Source: Bradyrhizobium oropedii (GTDB lineage Bacteria; Pseudomonadota; Alphaproteobacteria; Rhizobiales; Xanthobacteraceae). Taken from it: DNA of 35,458 nt. Below, piece by piece: positions 25,935 through 33,853 of the stretch. The notes beneath the pieces were generated by a model, which was given only the letters and a program-made list of their open reading frames with translations, searched no databases and was not told the origin of the DNA. The stretch is from positions 1 through 35,458 of the forward strand of contig NZ_JACMYO010000076.1 of assembly GCF_020889685.1 (NCBI RefSeq). The letters run 5' to 3'. The translations under genes and the position numbers were made by a program. Position 1 is the stretch's first letter; each line of letters opens with the position of its first letter.

Positions 25935-26258
25935 ATGGCAAGTCGCACCTACACCACCTTCCGCAAGGCGATCCTCGCCGAGCAGCAGGTCGTCTGCGTC
26001 TATGCCGGCCGCCGGCGCGAGCTCTGCCCGCACATCATCGGCTACAACAAGGGCGGCGAAGAGGTCGTGCTGGCCTGGCAATTCGCCGGCGAGAGCTCGG
26101 GCAAGCTGCCGCAATGGCGCTGCCTGCGGCTGGCTCGGGTCAGCGGCATCAGCCTGCGTAACGGCCACTGGCACGAGGGCGGTTCGCACCGCACCGAGCA
26201 GACCTGCGTCAGTGCCATCGATCTCGACATCAATGTCCATGTGCGCAAGCGGCGGTGA
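25935..26258 (+). CDS. Small protein with WYL-like features
   Basis: A 107-residue protein starting four bases after the thioesterase stop. The order of elements (an N-terminal helix FRKAILAEQQVVCVYAGRRRELCPHIIGYN, then EEVVLAWQF, WRCLRLARVSGISL) resembles a WYL fold: alpha helix, YxGxxRxxxPH, then a strand, and a WRxxRLxRI strand. WYL domains bind nucleic acid or small ligands in regulators; here no DNA-binding domain is attached. Four His residues lie in the centre and C-terminal part (PHIIG, GHWHEG and GSHRTE), which might bind metal. The end, DINVHVRKRR, is basic. Function unknown; the WYL link is by pattern and not secure. Confidence 0.75.
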   Translation: MASRTYTTFRKAILAEQQVVCVYAGRRRELCPHIIGYNKGGEEVVLAWQFAGESSGKLPQWRCLRLARVSGISLRNGHWHEGGSHRTEQTCVSAIDLDINVHVRKRR

Positions 26259-26298
26259 TCCCCCTGCCGCCGACTGCTGACTCTGCAACACACTCAGT

Positions 26299-26414
26299 GT
26301 CGTCCCGGCGAAGGCCGGGACCCATTGCCACGAATGCGACTTGTTGCGCGATGCTGGGGCCACAGCCTTCGTTCTACAACACAACCCTGTGGTCCCGGCC
26401 TTCGCCGGGACGAC
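26299..26414. repeat. 116-base inverted repeat with perfect 24-base arms
   Basis: The left arm begins GTCGTCCCGGCGAAGGCC at 26299 and the right arm ends GGCCTTCGCCGGGACGAC at 26414; the 24-base arms match exactly. The GTCGTCCCGGCGAAGGCCGG motif is one of the most common dispersed repeats I recall in Bradyrhizobium and Rhodopseudomonas. It sits between two converging genes and could end both messages. The spacer has no obvious gene. Confidence 0.85.
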
Positions 26415-26466
26415 AGCGGAGGGTGCGGCGCGGTATCTCCAGGGACGACGCGTGGAGAGGATGTGC

Positions 26467-27354
26467 CTACGGCTGCTCCGCCTCCTCCAGCACCTCAAGC
26501 ACCAGCTCCATCGTCATCAGCACCGGATTATCGCCACGCACCAGACGTCCCTCGGCGATGCCGCCGAGATAGTCGACCAGCGCGACGTCGAGGCTGGCCC
26601 GCAGACGGCGATTGGCATCGGGCGCGATCTGCCCTGCGGTCACCGCAAGCTCGGTCGCGAACGGCACCACGCTGTGACCATCGGTCAAGACCGCGCCGAT
26701 GGTCGAGCCGACGCCGCCATGCAGCCGCGCGCGCAGGATGCCGTGCTGGCGGCAGAAGCCCTCCAGCGCGCAGGCGAAATCCTGGTTCGGCCGCAGCCGC
26801 AGTGCGAAGGCATGGCTTGTGGCCTTCGCCCCGCGCGGTTCGGTTGCGACCGGACCGAACAGCTTGAAATTGGTCTCGCTGTCGGGCTCGGCCAGGAACG
26901 TCGCGCCGTCGATCCCGAAAGCACTGACCTCGAACGGCTCGGCGACGATGGTCTCATCCGGCAGCATGTGTCCGCCGTTGAAGCGGCCGTCGGCCTCGGT
27001 CCACAGGCCGTGGCAATGAAAGAACGGCGCGCCGTCGCGCTCGCCAAAGGTCAACGCCGCGAGCTTGAGCCGCGTCACGCCGTCGGGACGAAACGTGTCG
27101 CTGTAAAAGGCTGCATTGACGCCGTCCTTCGACAGGGCCGGCATGACATAGGCGAACGGCCCCAGCGCGCCACCCTTGGCGCTCAGCACGCCACCGGCAA
27201 AACCCTCCGCCGCAAAGCCGCGGCGCACGGCTTCGAGCAAGGGAATGCCGGCCTCGAGCACGAATGAAAAGCCGCGGCCGCGCGCGGCGACCCATTGGAT
27301 GCGCTCGGTTATGGGAGAGCCAGGCTGGGCGATGCTGCGCATCGCCTCACGCAC
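26467..27354 (-). CDS. Two-domain PCC/DUF296 family protein
   Basis: A 295-residue protein built from two PCC (DUF296) domains. The first (residues about 25-145) has the family's FHCHGLWTEADGRFNGGHMLP with the metal-binding-type His and GGH, ending TIVAEPFEVSAFG. The second (about 170-270) has SHAFALRLRPNQDFACALEGF, RLHGGVGST and SVVPFATELAVTAG. Bacterial PCC proteins are trimeric and may bind metal or nucleotide; none of their activities is firm. The ATG at 27354 overlaps the end of the acyl-CoA synthetase gene by eight bases, so both are probably co-translated. The pairing suggests a role with CoA-linked metabolites. Start at M5 (27342) is also possible. Confidence 0.82.
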   Translation of the reverse strand: MREAMRSIAQPGSPITERIQWVAARGRGFSFVLEAGIPLLEAVRRGFAAEGFAGGVLSAKGGALGPFAYVMPALSKDGVNAAFYSDTFRPDGVTRLKLAALTFGERDGAPFFHCHGLWTEADGRFNGGHMLPDETIVAEPFEVSAFGIDGATFLAEPDSETNFKLFGPVATEPRGAKATSHAFALRLRPNQDFACALEGFCRQHGILRARLHGGVGSTIGAVLTDGHSVVPFATELAVTAGQIAPDANRRLRASLDVALVDYLGGIAEGRLVRGDNPVLMTMELVLEVLEEAEQP

Positions 27355-28927
27355 CCGTCGATTTGGCGATCACCTCGAGCAGCCCACGCGCCTCGAGCTC
27401 GTCGCGGATCAGCCGCTTCGGCACCTTGCCGTAGCCGGACTTCGGCAACGCCTCCCAGAAAAAGAAGCGCTTCGGCATCTTGTAGCGCGGCACCTTCGGC
27501 GCGAGATAGGCGGCAAGCTCCGCTTCCGCGACCGCGTCGGTGCCCTCCCGCGCGACGCAGACGGCGACGCCGACCTCGCCCCAGAAGGGATCGGGCGCGC
27601 CGAGCACCGCGACCTCGCCGACCGCCGGATGCGTCAACAGCTTCTCCTCGATCTCGCGCGGATAGATGTTGGAGCCGCCGGAGATGTACATGTCGGAGGC
27701 GCGGCCAGTGATGTAGACAAAGCCCTCCTCGTCGATGTGGCCGAGATCGCCGGTGCGGAACCAGCCGTCGCGAAACGCCTTCGCATTGGCGTCGGGATTG
27801 TCGTAGTAGCCGGCGAACACGCCGGGACCGATCACGCAGATCTCGCCGGTCTCGTGCGGCTTCAGCTCACGTCCGTCGTCGTCCTGGATCGAGACCTGCA
27901 TGCCGGTGCGCTCGAACCCGCAGGTGCCGATCCGCGCATGCGGTCCGTCCTCGGGATCGTGCAGGCCGGGCGGCAGCACCGTGATGTTGCCGGTGACCTC
28001 GCCGAGGCCGAAATACTGCACCAGCACGCCGCCGAGCTTGCTCAGCGCCGCCTTCTGGTCCTCGCGATACATCGGCGCGCCGGCATAGATGATGTAGCGC
28101 AGCGAGGAATGGTCGTGCTGGTCGGCGGCGGGATGCTCGACCATCATCTTCAGGATGGTCGGCACCGTGAACATGTTGCTGACGCGATGCTTCGCGATCA
28201 GGCGGAACGCCTCCGCGATGTCGAACTTCTCCGACGGCAGCAGGATGGTCGGCACGCCGCGCGCGGTCTGCACCAGCTGATGCACGCCGGCGCCATGCGA
28301 CAGCGGCGCCACCACCAGCGAGGCGTCCTGTTCGGTGGTGCCGGGCATCAAGTCGGCGAGATGATTGGTGATCACGAAGGCCATCTGGCCGTGGGTCAGG
28401 ACCGCCGCCTTGGAGCGGCCGGTGGTGCCGGAGGTGAAGAAGAACCAGCATGGATCGTCGTAGTCGACCGGCACGTTCTCGACCGCGGCGCCGGCGTGTT
28501 TGGCGATGACGTCACCGACGGTCACTTCGCCGAAGGTGCCCTCCTCACCGATCCGCCAGACGAATTCGAGCGCGGGATTGGCGGCCGCCTTGGCATGCTC
28601 GGGGAAATCGGCGTGGCAGAGAAACGCCTTGGCACCGGAGGCTGCGGCCAGATAGGCGACCTCGTCCGGCATCAGGCGGAAATTGGTCGGCACCCAGACC
28701 GCGCCGAGCCGGAAGGCCGCGAACATCGACCAGAACATCTCGTCGCAGTTCTTGGAATGAACCAGGATGCGGTCGCCCTTGACGATGCCGCGCGCGGCCA
28801 GCGCCGCCGCCAGCGCCGAGACATTCTGGTCGATATGGCGCCACGACCACGCCTTCTCGTTCCAGATGAAGCCGGGGCGATCGCCATGGCGGCGGGCGTT
28901 CTGGGTCAGGATGTAGGCGAGGTTCAT
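27347..28927 (-). CDS. Acyl-CoA synthetase (AMP-forming), ANL family
   Basis: A 526-residue ANL enzyme that activates a carboxylic acid with ATP and forms its CoA thioester. The P-loop is FFFTSGTTGRSKAAVLTHG, the adenylate-binding motif reads YFGLGEVTG, and the hinge and core motifs are YYDNPDANAKAFRDGWFRTGDLG and GRASDMYISGGSNIYPREIEE. The catalytic Lys sits near the end in PKSGYGKVPKR. The substrate is unknown; the sequence resembles medium- or aryl-acid ligases. MNLAYILTQNARRHGDRPG (ATG 28927) is the preferred start; ATGs at 28987 and 29008 would add 20 and 27 residues. Its stop overlaps the PCC gene start, so the two form an operon. Confidence 0.93.
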   Translation of the reverse strand: MNLAYILTQNARRHGDRPGFIWNEKAWSWRHIDQNVSALAAALAARGIVKGDRILVHSKNCDEMFWSMFAAFRLGAVWVPTNFRLMPDEVAYLAAASGAKAFLCHADFPEHAKAAANPALEFVWRIGEEGTFGEVTVGDVIAKHAGAAVENVPVDYDDPCWFFFTSGTTGRSKAAVLTHGQMAFVITNHLADLMPGTTEQDASLVVAPLSHGAGVHQLVQTARGVPTILLPSEKFDIAEAFRLIAKHRVSNMFTVPTILKMMVEHPAADQHDHSSLRYIIYAGAPMYREDQKAALSKLGGVLVQYFGLGEVTGNITVLPPGLHDPEDGPHARIGTCGFERTGMQVSIQDDDGRELKPHETGEICVIGPGVFAGYYDNPDANAKAFRDGWFRTGDLGHIDEEGFVYITGRASDMYISGGSNIYPREIEEKLLTHPAVGEVAVLGAPDPFWGEVGVAVCVAREGTDAVAEAELAAYLAPKVPRYKMPKRFFFWEALPKSGYGKVPKRLIRDELEARGLLEVIAKSTGA

Positions 28928-29197
28928 CACCCGGCGCGACACCCGCGCGATTCCGCCGCGCGGCGCGGCAGCAGCCGTCCCGCTCATTGTCGCCCCGCCG
29001 AAACGCACAACAGACAGGGCATGGTCAGGACGATCATCGGGTGTTTCCTCGGTCAGAACCGGGCGTCTTCAAGCGCCGCAAGGGGTTGGTACCACCCGAT
29101 TTATCGCCAAGCCGCCGCCTTCGGCAAGGCCTGCCGGGCGCAGCGCCATGATACCGCGCGCGGGCAACGGCGAGCCCGTTGCCGCCGGTACGGAGCG

Positions 29198-29599
29198 CTA
29201 CTGCGGATGCTTGGCCAGTTCCTGCTCGCTCAGGTTCCAGTCCTGCCAAAGCTGCAACGCGCCGATCATGGCGACCAGCGCGCCGAGCAGGATGTGCCAG
29301 AGCTGCAGCGCCCGGTCGTCCAAATAGCCGAAGATGGCAGGCGACGCGATCAGCCAGAGGCCGAGCAGAATGCTCGCCACCTCCTCCCAGCGATGCAGCG
29401 CGACATATTCGAGCTGGGCGAGACCCAGCACCAGCATGCCAACCACGAAGCTGTTGAGCACCAGATGGCTGCGCTCGACATCGACGACGTCGCTGACCTG
29501 CATCGGGAACCAGGGCGAGACCATGATCAGCACGCCAAGCGCCATGCCGAGCCAGTCCTCCCAGGTGTGGTGTGTGCCGAAGAAACGATTGTCCGACAT
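29198..29599 (-). CDS. SPW repeat membrane protein
   Basis: A 133-residue predicted inner-membrane protein. It carries the SPW motif twice, as IMVSPWFPMQVSD and LIASPAIFGYLDD (the second has SPA), each in a membrane helix pair. About four hydrophobic segments are visible. A conserved N-terminus MSDNRFFGTHHTWEDWLGMAL precedes them. SPW proteins have unknown function and are common in Bradyrhizobium. AAGGAGG precedes the ATG at 29599, a textbook site, so this start is firm over the nine further in-frame codons upstream. It is single, between the ligase gene and the TPR gene. Confidence 0.9.
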   Translation of the reverse strand: MSDNRFFGTHHTWEDWLGMALGVLIMVSPWFPMQVSDVVDVERSHLVLNSFVVGMLVLGLAQLEYVALHRWEEVASILLGLWLIASPAIFGYLDDRALQLWHILLGALVAMIGALQLWQDWNLSEQELAKHPQ

Positions 29600-29771
29600 G
29601 ACGAACCTCCTTGCGACAAGGGGCATACGTCAGCGGCCGGTCCCATGACTCCGTACCAATCGACCATCGGGCCGCATCAGGGGCGTATGTCTGCCGTGAA
29701 GCCTAATCGAATTGCATCGCACCGCAAGGCCCGATCCGCGTGTGTGCGATGCGGCAGGAGCGACAGCTGCG

Positions 29772-30716
29772 TCACCGCACCTCGCCGAGACGCGCCAGCC
29801 CCGCCTTGGCGGTCTTCAGGTCCGGTTCCAGCTCGAGCGCCTTGCGGAAGTCGGCCGCCGCACCCTTCTTGTCGCCGAGCCGCAGCTTGGCCTGGCCGCG
29901 GTTGTTCCAGGAATTGACGTCGGCGGGATCATATTGCAACGCCTTGTCGTAATCCGCGAGCCCGCCCTTGTTGTTGCCCTGGAACAGCCGGACCAGGCCG
30001 CGGTTGCGCCAGCCGCGCGCATCGGTCGGCGCAATCTTGGTCACCTCACCGTAGTCGGCGGCGGCGCGGTCGAGCTGCTCGGCGTCGCGATAGACATTGC
30101 CGCGGTTGAGGTAGGCGAGCACGTTGGGCTCGAGCCTGATCTCGGTGGTGAAGTCGGCAATCGCGTGCGCCGCGTCATGCTTGCGATAGTAGACGAAGCC
30201 GCGATTGCCGTAGGCCGTCAAGAGCTCTGGATTGTATTTGATGGCGAGGCCGAGGTCGGCCAGCGCGCGGTCGAGATCGCCCTTGTTGAGCCAGGCATCG
30301 CCGCGATTGTTGTAGGCCAGCGCAAACGCCGGATCGATGCGGATCGCCTCGTCGTAGTCGGCGATTGCATGATCGAGATCCTGCCTGAAGGCGTAGACGC
30401 GACCGCGATTGGTGTAGGCGCAGGCAAAGGCGGGATCGAGCCTGATGGCCTCGTTGAGGTCGGCGAGCGCGGCGTCGAGCTCGCGCTTCTCGGTCAGCCC
30501 ATGGCCGCGGTTACAATAGGCTCCCGCAAGCCGCCTGCCGGTCTCGGTCCTGCCGTCGATGACCGTCGTGCAGGAGGCCACGCGGTCGCCTGGGGCCGTC
30601 GTGGCGCCGATGCAGGTCTGCCAGCTCGGATCGTCGGCGGCCGCCGCTTGCGGAGGTTTTGGCAGGGTCAGGGCGGCGCCGAGCAATGCGGCGGCAAGGC
30701 AGGGCAAAATGCGCAT
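29772..30716 (-). CDS. Exported tetratricopeptide-repeat protein
   Basis: A 314-residue protein with a signal peptide (MRILPCLAAALLGAALTL, cleavage near QAAA-ADD) and at least seven TPR units of 34 residues from about residue 70 to the end. Each has a core like AYxNRGxxxxxxxxxxxAxADYxxAIRLDP; examples are AYTNRGRVYAFRQDL, AYNNRGDAWLNKGDL and SWNNRGQAKLRLGDK. TPR arrays are protein-binding scaffolds, so a periplasmic or lipid-linked partner is likely, but none is known. Two Cys (ASCTTVIDG and WQTCIGATT) lie before the array. ATG 30716 begins the signal peptide; 20 in-frame codons upstream are not needed. The gene is read divergently from the small GNAT gene, 100 bases away. Confidence 0.9.
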   Translation of the reverse strand: MRILPCLAAALLGAALTLPKPPQAAAADDPSWQTCIGATTAPGDRVASCTTVIDGRTETGRRLAGAYCNRGHGLTEKRELDAALADLNEAIRLDPAFACAYTNRGRVYAFRQDLDHAIADYDEAIRIDPAFALAYNNRGDAWLNKGDLDRALADLGLAIKYNPELLTAYGNRGFVYYRKHDAAHAIADFTTEIRLEPNVLAYLNRGNVYRDAEQLDRAAADYGEVTKIAPTDARGWRNRGLVRLFQGNNKGGLADYDKALQYDPADVNSWNNRGQAKLRLGDKKGAAADFRKALELEPDLKTAKAGLARLGEVR

Positions 30717-30816
30717 ATCGTCAATCCACAAATGCCAATTTGCGGGTTGGTCGCGGCTTTGCACCGACGGGTTCACACGCTTAGATCAAGACCTGTGAAT
30801 CAACCAGGATTTTGCG

Positions 30817-31089
30817 ATGGCTGCCGTCCGCGACAACAAGGCCGAGAGGCGCTTCGAACTCGACACCGAGGGCGGCACAGCCTTTGCCAATTACCGGCAG
30901 ACGCCCTCGGCCGTCATCATCACCCATACCGAGACACCGCGCGCCCTGCGCGGCCGCGGCATCGCATCGGAGCTGGTCAAGGGCGCGCTGGAGCTGATCC
31001 GTGCCGACGGCCACAAGGTGATCGCCGGCTGCGGCTTCGTGGTGGATTACCTCAACAAACATCCGGAATACGCGGATCTTGCCGGCTAG
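30817..31089 (+). CDS. Small GNAT-like N-acetyltransferase (COG2388/NATD1 type)
   Basis: A 90-residue protein of the small GNAT-like family. FELDTEGGTAFANYRQTPSA leads to the CoA-binding loop PRALRGRGIASELVKGALEL, where RGRGIASxLV is the family's acetyl-CoA motif. The end HKVIAGCGFVVDYLNKHPEY is the standard closing part (CxFVxxYLxxHPEY). Members are predicted cytosolic acetyltransferases; the acceptor is unknown. The ATG at 30817 fits the full family length. The gene converges on the FAH-family gene, whose stop is 12 bases away. Confidence 0.93.
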   Translation: MAAVRDNKAERRFELDTEGGTAFANYRQTPSAVIITHTETPRALRGRGIASELVKGALELIRADGHKVIAGCGFVVDYLNKHPEYADLAG

Positions 31090-31100
31090 CGCCGGGCTCG

Positions 31101-31904
31101 TCAAACGATCTTGATCGACATGTCGGGCAGGCCCTCGAGCTTGCAGAGCAGCACGTCGCCCTTGACGACCGGGCCGACATTCTCCGGCGTGCCGGAATAG
31201 ATGATGTCGCCGGCCTTCAGCTCGAAGGCCTCGGAGAGCTTCGCGATCTGCTCGGCGACACTCCAGATCATGTTCTTCAGATCCGAACTCTGCCGCACCG
31301 TGCCGTTGACCGCGAGCGAGATCGCGCCCTTCGTGAAGTGACCGGTCTTGTCAGCCGGATGGATCGGCCCGAGCACCGCGGCGTGGTCAAAGCTCTTGCC
31401 GATCTCCCACGGCTTCTTCTCCGCCGCCATGCCGTTCTGCAAATCGCGCCGCGTCATGTCGAGCCCAAGCGCGTAGCCATAGACATGCTCGAGCGCCTTG
31501 TCGGCGGGAATGCTGGTGCCACCGGATTTCAGCGCCGCGACCAGCTCGACCTCATGGTGATAATTCTTGGTCAGCGACGGATAGGGATGATCGGCGACCG
31601 CGCCGATCGCGACATTCTGGATCGCATCGGTCGGCTTCTGGAAGAAGAACGGCGGCTCGCGGGTCGGATCGGAGCCGCGCTCGAGCGCATGCGCCGCGTA
31701 GTTGCGGCCGATGCAGTAGATGCGACGAACCTGGAAGACCTCGGTGGCGCCGACGATCGGGATCGTCACGGCCGGTACCGGAAACATCGCCTTCGGCGCG
31801 GTCTCGGCATGGACCGGCGCGGATTGTGCGGCGGCGCCGGCCAGAGCGAGGGCGCCGGTCGCGAGCATCGTCCGGCGATCGAGATCAGTCATCGGAGTTT
31901 TCAT
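31101..31904 (-). CDS. FAH-family hydrolase with predicted Tat signal
   Basis: A 267-residue protein with the fumarylacetoacetase C-terminal fold. Metal-site segments are NYHHEVELVAALK (with HxxxE and ExE), YGYALGLDMTRRDLQ and FDHAAVLGPIH. The N-terminus is unusual: MKTPMTDLDRRTMLATGALALAGAAA ends in a twin-arginine motif (DRRTML) before a hydrophobic stretch and an AxA-type site, so export is predicted; most family members are cytosolic. The ATG at 31904 has AGGAG upstream. Activity may be cleavage of a C-C bond or tautomerisation of a 2-oxo acid; the substrate is unknown. The start lies 102 bases after the DUF3597 gene, whose terminator separates them. Confidence 0.9.
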   Translation of the reverse strand: MKTPMTDLDRRTMLATGALALAGAAAQSAPVHAETAPKAMFPVPAVTIPIVGATEVFQVRRIYCIGRNYAAHALERGSDPTREPPFFFQKPTDAIQNVAIGAVADHPYPSLTKNYHHEVELVAALKSGGTSIPADKALEHVYGYALGLDMTRRDLQNGMAAEKKPWEIGKSFDHAAVLGPIHPADKTGHFTKGAISLAVNGTVRQSSDLKNMIWSVAEQIAKLSEAFELKAGDIIYSGTPENVGPVVKGDVLLCKLEGLPDMSIKIV

Positions 31905-31952
31905 GGGAGTTCTCCTTCTTGTTGGTCGATCTATAGATGTTCGCTGTTCCAT

Positions 31953-31981
31953 AAAAAAGGGCCCGCGCTGGCGCGGGCCCT
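31953..31981 (-). terminator. Terminator of the DUF3597 gene
   Basis: On the minus strand AGGGCCCGCGC and GCGCGGGCCCT form an almost perfect GC stem around CA, followed by six T (A run at 31953-31958 on the plus strand). It lies 26-54 bases after the DUF3597 stop and 49 bases before the FAH start, so the FAH gene needs its own promoter. Confidence 0.85.
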
Positions 31982-32006
31982 GGCCGTCTGCGGGAAGATG
32001 ATCCCG

Positions 32007-32420
32007 TCAGTGCTTGATATCCGGGGGCAGCTTGCCGCCATTGGCCGCGAGCTTGGTCATCACCTGCTTGTGCAGCCAGATGTTCATGCTGGCGGAATCG
32101 TTGGTGTCGCCGGTGTAGCCGAGCTCCTTGGCAAGCTCCTTGCGCGCCGTCAGGCTGGAGTCGATGTCGAGCGCCTTCATCAGGTCGACGATCGAGGTCC
32201 GCCATTCGAGCTTCTCGCCCTTCGCTGCCACCGCCTTGTCGAGGATGGGGGCAACGTCAACGGACTGCGCGGGCGCCGCACCGGCGGGCACTGCAGCAGG
32301 AGACGACGATGCACTGCCGGATCCACCGGCAGGAGCTGCGCTTGTGGCCGTTCCGCCGGCGGGCGCGGCGCTGGCGCTGCTGCCGAAGATCGCGCCCATG
32401 ATTTTTCCGAAAATGCTCAT
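32007..32420 (-). CDS. DUF3597 domain protein
   Basis: A 137-residue protein with three parts. A short N-terminal motif MSIFGKIMGAIFG comes first. A low-complexity Ala/Gly/Ser/Pro linker of about 50 residues follows. The C-terminal domain reads VDVAPILDKAVAAKGEKLEWRTSIVDLMKALDIDSSLTARKELAKELGYTGDTNDSASMNIWLHKQVM, the DUF3597 signature with ELGYxGDxxDSAxMNxWLHK. Its function is unknown; relatives lie near stress or phage-like genes. ATG 32420 is chosen at the conserved MSIFGKI with GGGAGCG upstream. A terminator follows. It is divergent from the DUF2189 gene. Confidence 0.9.
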   Translation of the reverse strand: MSIFGKIMGAIFGSSASAAPAGGTATSAAPAGGSGSASSSPAAVPAGAAPAQSVDVAPILDKAVAAKGEKLEWRTSIVDLMKALDIDSSLTARKELAKELGYTGDTNDSASMNIWLHKQVMTKLAANGGKLPPDIKH

Positions 32421-32709
32421 CGTTCGCTCCCAAGAGAGTTGAGATGTGAAGGTCACACGGCAATGCGCCGGCTGACCGTGGTCGCAGTTCAAGTCTATCG
32501 TCCCCTCCATAGCTTGCCAATGCGACATTCACTTAAGCGTGAGTGCTTTTGCCGCGGTTTGGGAGTACCCTTGCTGCACAGTTCGCGACACGGCCAGTTC
32601 CCTGCTTTGTCTTTCGCGTCTGGCTTGCTCGTGATCGCTTCGAGAGGCGGTACGTTTGTGCCCGCGTGCCGGGCGCAAAATGCGATCGCCCCAGAGGGAG
32701 ACAACGACC

Positions 32710-33621
32710 ATGGCCACTCCATACCAAGGCAATGTCACATCGATGACGCAGAGCGGACAAGGTGCCGCGTCTGCGCCTGTCATTCGTACCATCGGCCTGT
32801 CCGATTTGCATCATGCGCTGCGTCTCGGCTGGGAAGACTTCAAGGCGGTGCCAAGCCACGCCATCATCCTGTGTCTGATCTATCCGGTGCTCGGTCTTGT
32901 GCTTGCGCGCACCGTGCACGGCTATTCTGTGCTGCCCCTGCTGTTTCCAATGGCCGCGGGCTTCGCCCTGCTCGGCCCGTTTGCCGCCATCGGCCTCTAC
33001 GAGATGAGCCGCCGCCGCGAGGATGGCGGGGAAGCATCCGCATGGGACGCCATTCAGGTATTCCGCTCGCCGTCGTTCGGCGCGATGCTCGGAGTCGGAA
33101 CGCTGCTGTTCGCGCTGTTCGTGACCTGGATCGCGACCGCGCAGGCGATCTACACGGCGGTGTTCGGCTATGCGATCGCGGCCGACATTCCCGATTTTGC
33201 CGAGCGCGTGCTGACCACCCCGCAAGGCTGGTGGTTGATTGTAGTCGGCTGCAGCGTCGGCTTCCTGTTCGCGCTGGTCGCGCTTTGCATCAGCGTGGTC
33301 GCCTTCCCCATGATGCTGGACCGCCAGGCAAGCGCCGGCGAAGCCATGGTGACGTCGATGCGCGCCGTCGCACAGAACCCGGTGCCGATGGCGGCCTGGG
33401 GCCTGATCGTCGCGGCGCTGCTGGTGCTGGGTACGATCCCGTTCTTCCTCGGGCTTGCGGTGGTGATCCCGCTGCTCGGTCACGCCACCTGGCATCTCTA
33501 CCGCGAGGTCATCGTCAAGGATCCGAATGCGCGGCCGATCATCCCCGAACCGCGCGAGCGCAAGCCCGCCGCGGACTTCCCGGCCAATCTGTTTCCATGG
33601 CGGCGCAGCGATCGCGGCTAA
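32710..33621 (+). CDS. DUF2189 family membrane protein
   Basis: A 303-residue integral membrane protein with about six hydrophobic segments: SHAIILCLIYPVLGLVLA, LLFPMAAGFALLGPFAAIGLYEM, MLGVGTLLFALFVTWI, WWLIVVGCSVGFLFALVALC, AAWGLIVAALLVLGTIPFF and a last one ending in WHLYREVI. Its DUF2189 marks are DLHHALRLGWEDF at the start, SRRREDG after helix 2 and PMMLDR in the middle. No function is established. ATG 32710 has GAGGGAG upstream and begins MATPYQGNV; 18 earlier codons in frame are not needed. A GC-rich hairpin with a short T run follows the stop. Confidence 0.9.
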   Translation: MATPYQGNVTSMTQSGQGAASAPVIRTIGLSDLHHALRLGWEDFKAVPSHAIILCLIYPVLGLVLARTVHGYSVLPLLFPMAAGFALLGPFAAIGLYEMSRRREDGGEASAWDAIQVFRSPSFGAMLGVGTLLFALFVTWIATAQAIYTAVFGYAIAADIPDFAERVLTTPQGWWLIVVGCSVGFLFALVALCISVVAFPMMLDRQASAGEAMVTSMRAVAQNPVPMAAWGLIVAALLVLGTIPFFLGLAVVIPLLGHATWHLYREVIVKDPNARPIIPEPRERKPAADFPANLFPWRRSDRG

Positions 33622-33656
33622 GCGCCGGCCGAAACTGAACGCGTAAACGTGAAAGC

Positions 33657-33689
33657 AACCGCCGGCCGATATATTCGGCCGGCGGTTTG
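33657..33689 (+). terminator. Terminator after the DUF2189 gene
   Basis: AACCGCCGGCCGA (33657-33669) pairs perfectly with TCGGCCGGCGGTT (33675-33687) around TATAT, then TTTGT. The T run is short, but the 13-bp stem is strong. It can also end transcription from the other side. Confidence 0.75.
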
Positions 33690-33719
33690 TCGTTCCGGAT
33701 CGTCAAATGGGTGTGAACT

Positions 33720-33735
33720 TGGCGTGGCATTTGCA
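33720..33735 (+). promoter_or_regulatory. Possible sigma54 (RpoN) promoter
   Basis: TGGCGTG-GCAT-TTGCA fits the sigma54 pattern TGGCACG-N4-TTGCW at ten of twelve informative positions, with the invariant GG and GC correctly spaced. It is about 120 bases before the transglycosylase start. A similar match is expected about once by chance in a window of this size. Confidence 0.35.
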
Positions 33736-33853
33736 GCGCTGGCTGAGATAAACGGCTCAATCACGAGCCTTGTTTTGGCCGCTGTTGCCGCGAACATACC
33801 CGCCGGGTTTCGCGACCAATCGATGACATCGCAGACTCCGGAGTAAATTGCCT

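Noticed and set aside
27176..29917. 913-codon open frame opposite the acyl-CoA synthetase
   Set aside because: Covers several real genes on the other strand and has shadow-type composition.
29712..33638. 1308-codon open frame on the plus strand
   Set aside because: It spans six well-supported genes in other frames; low-complexity, Arg/Gly-rich product.
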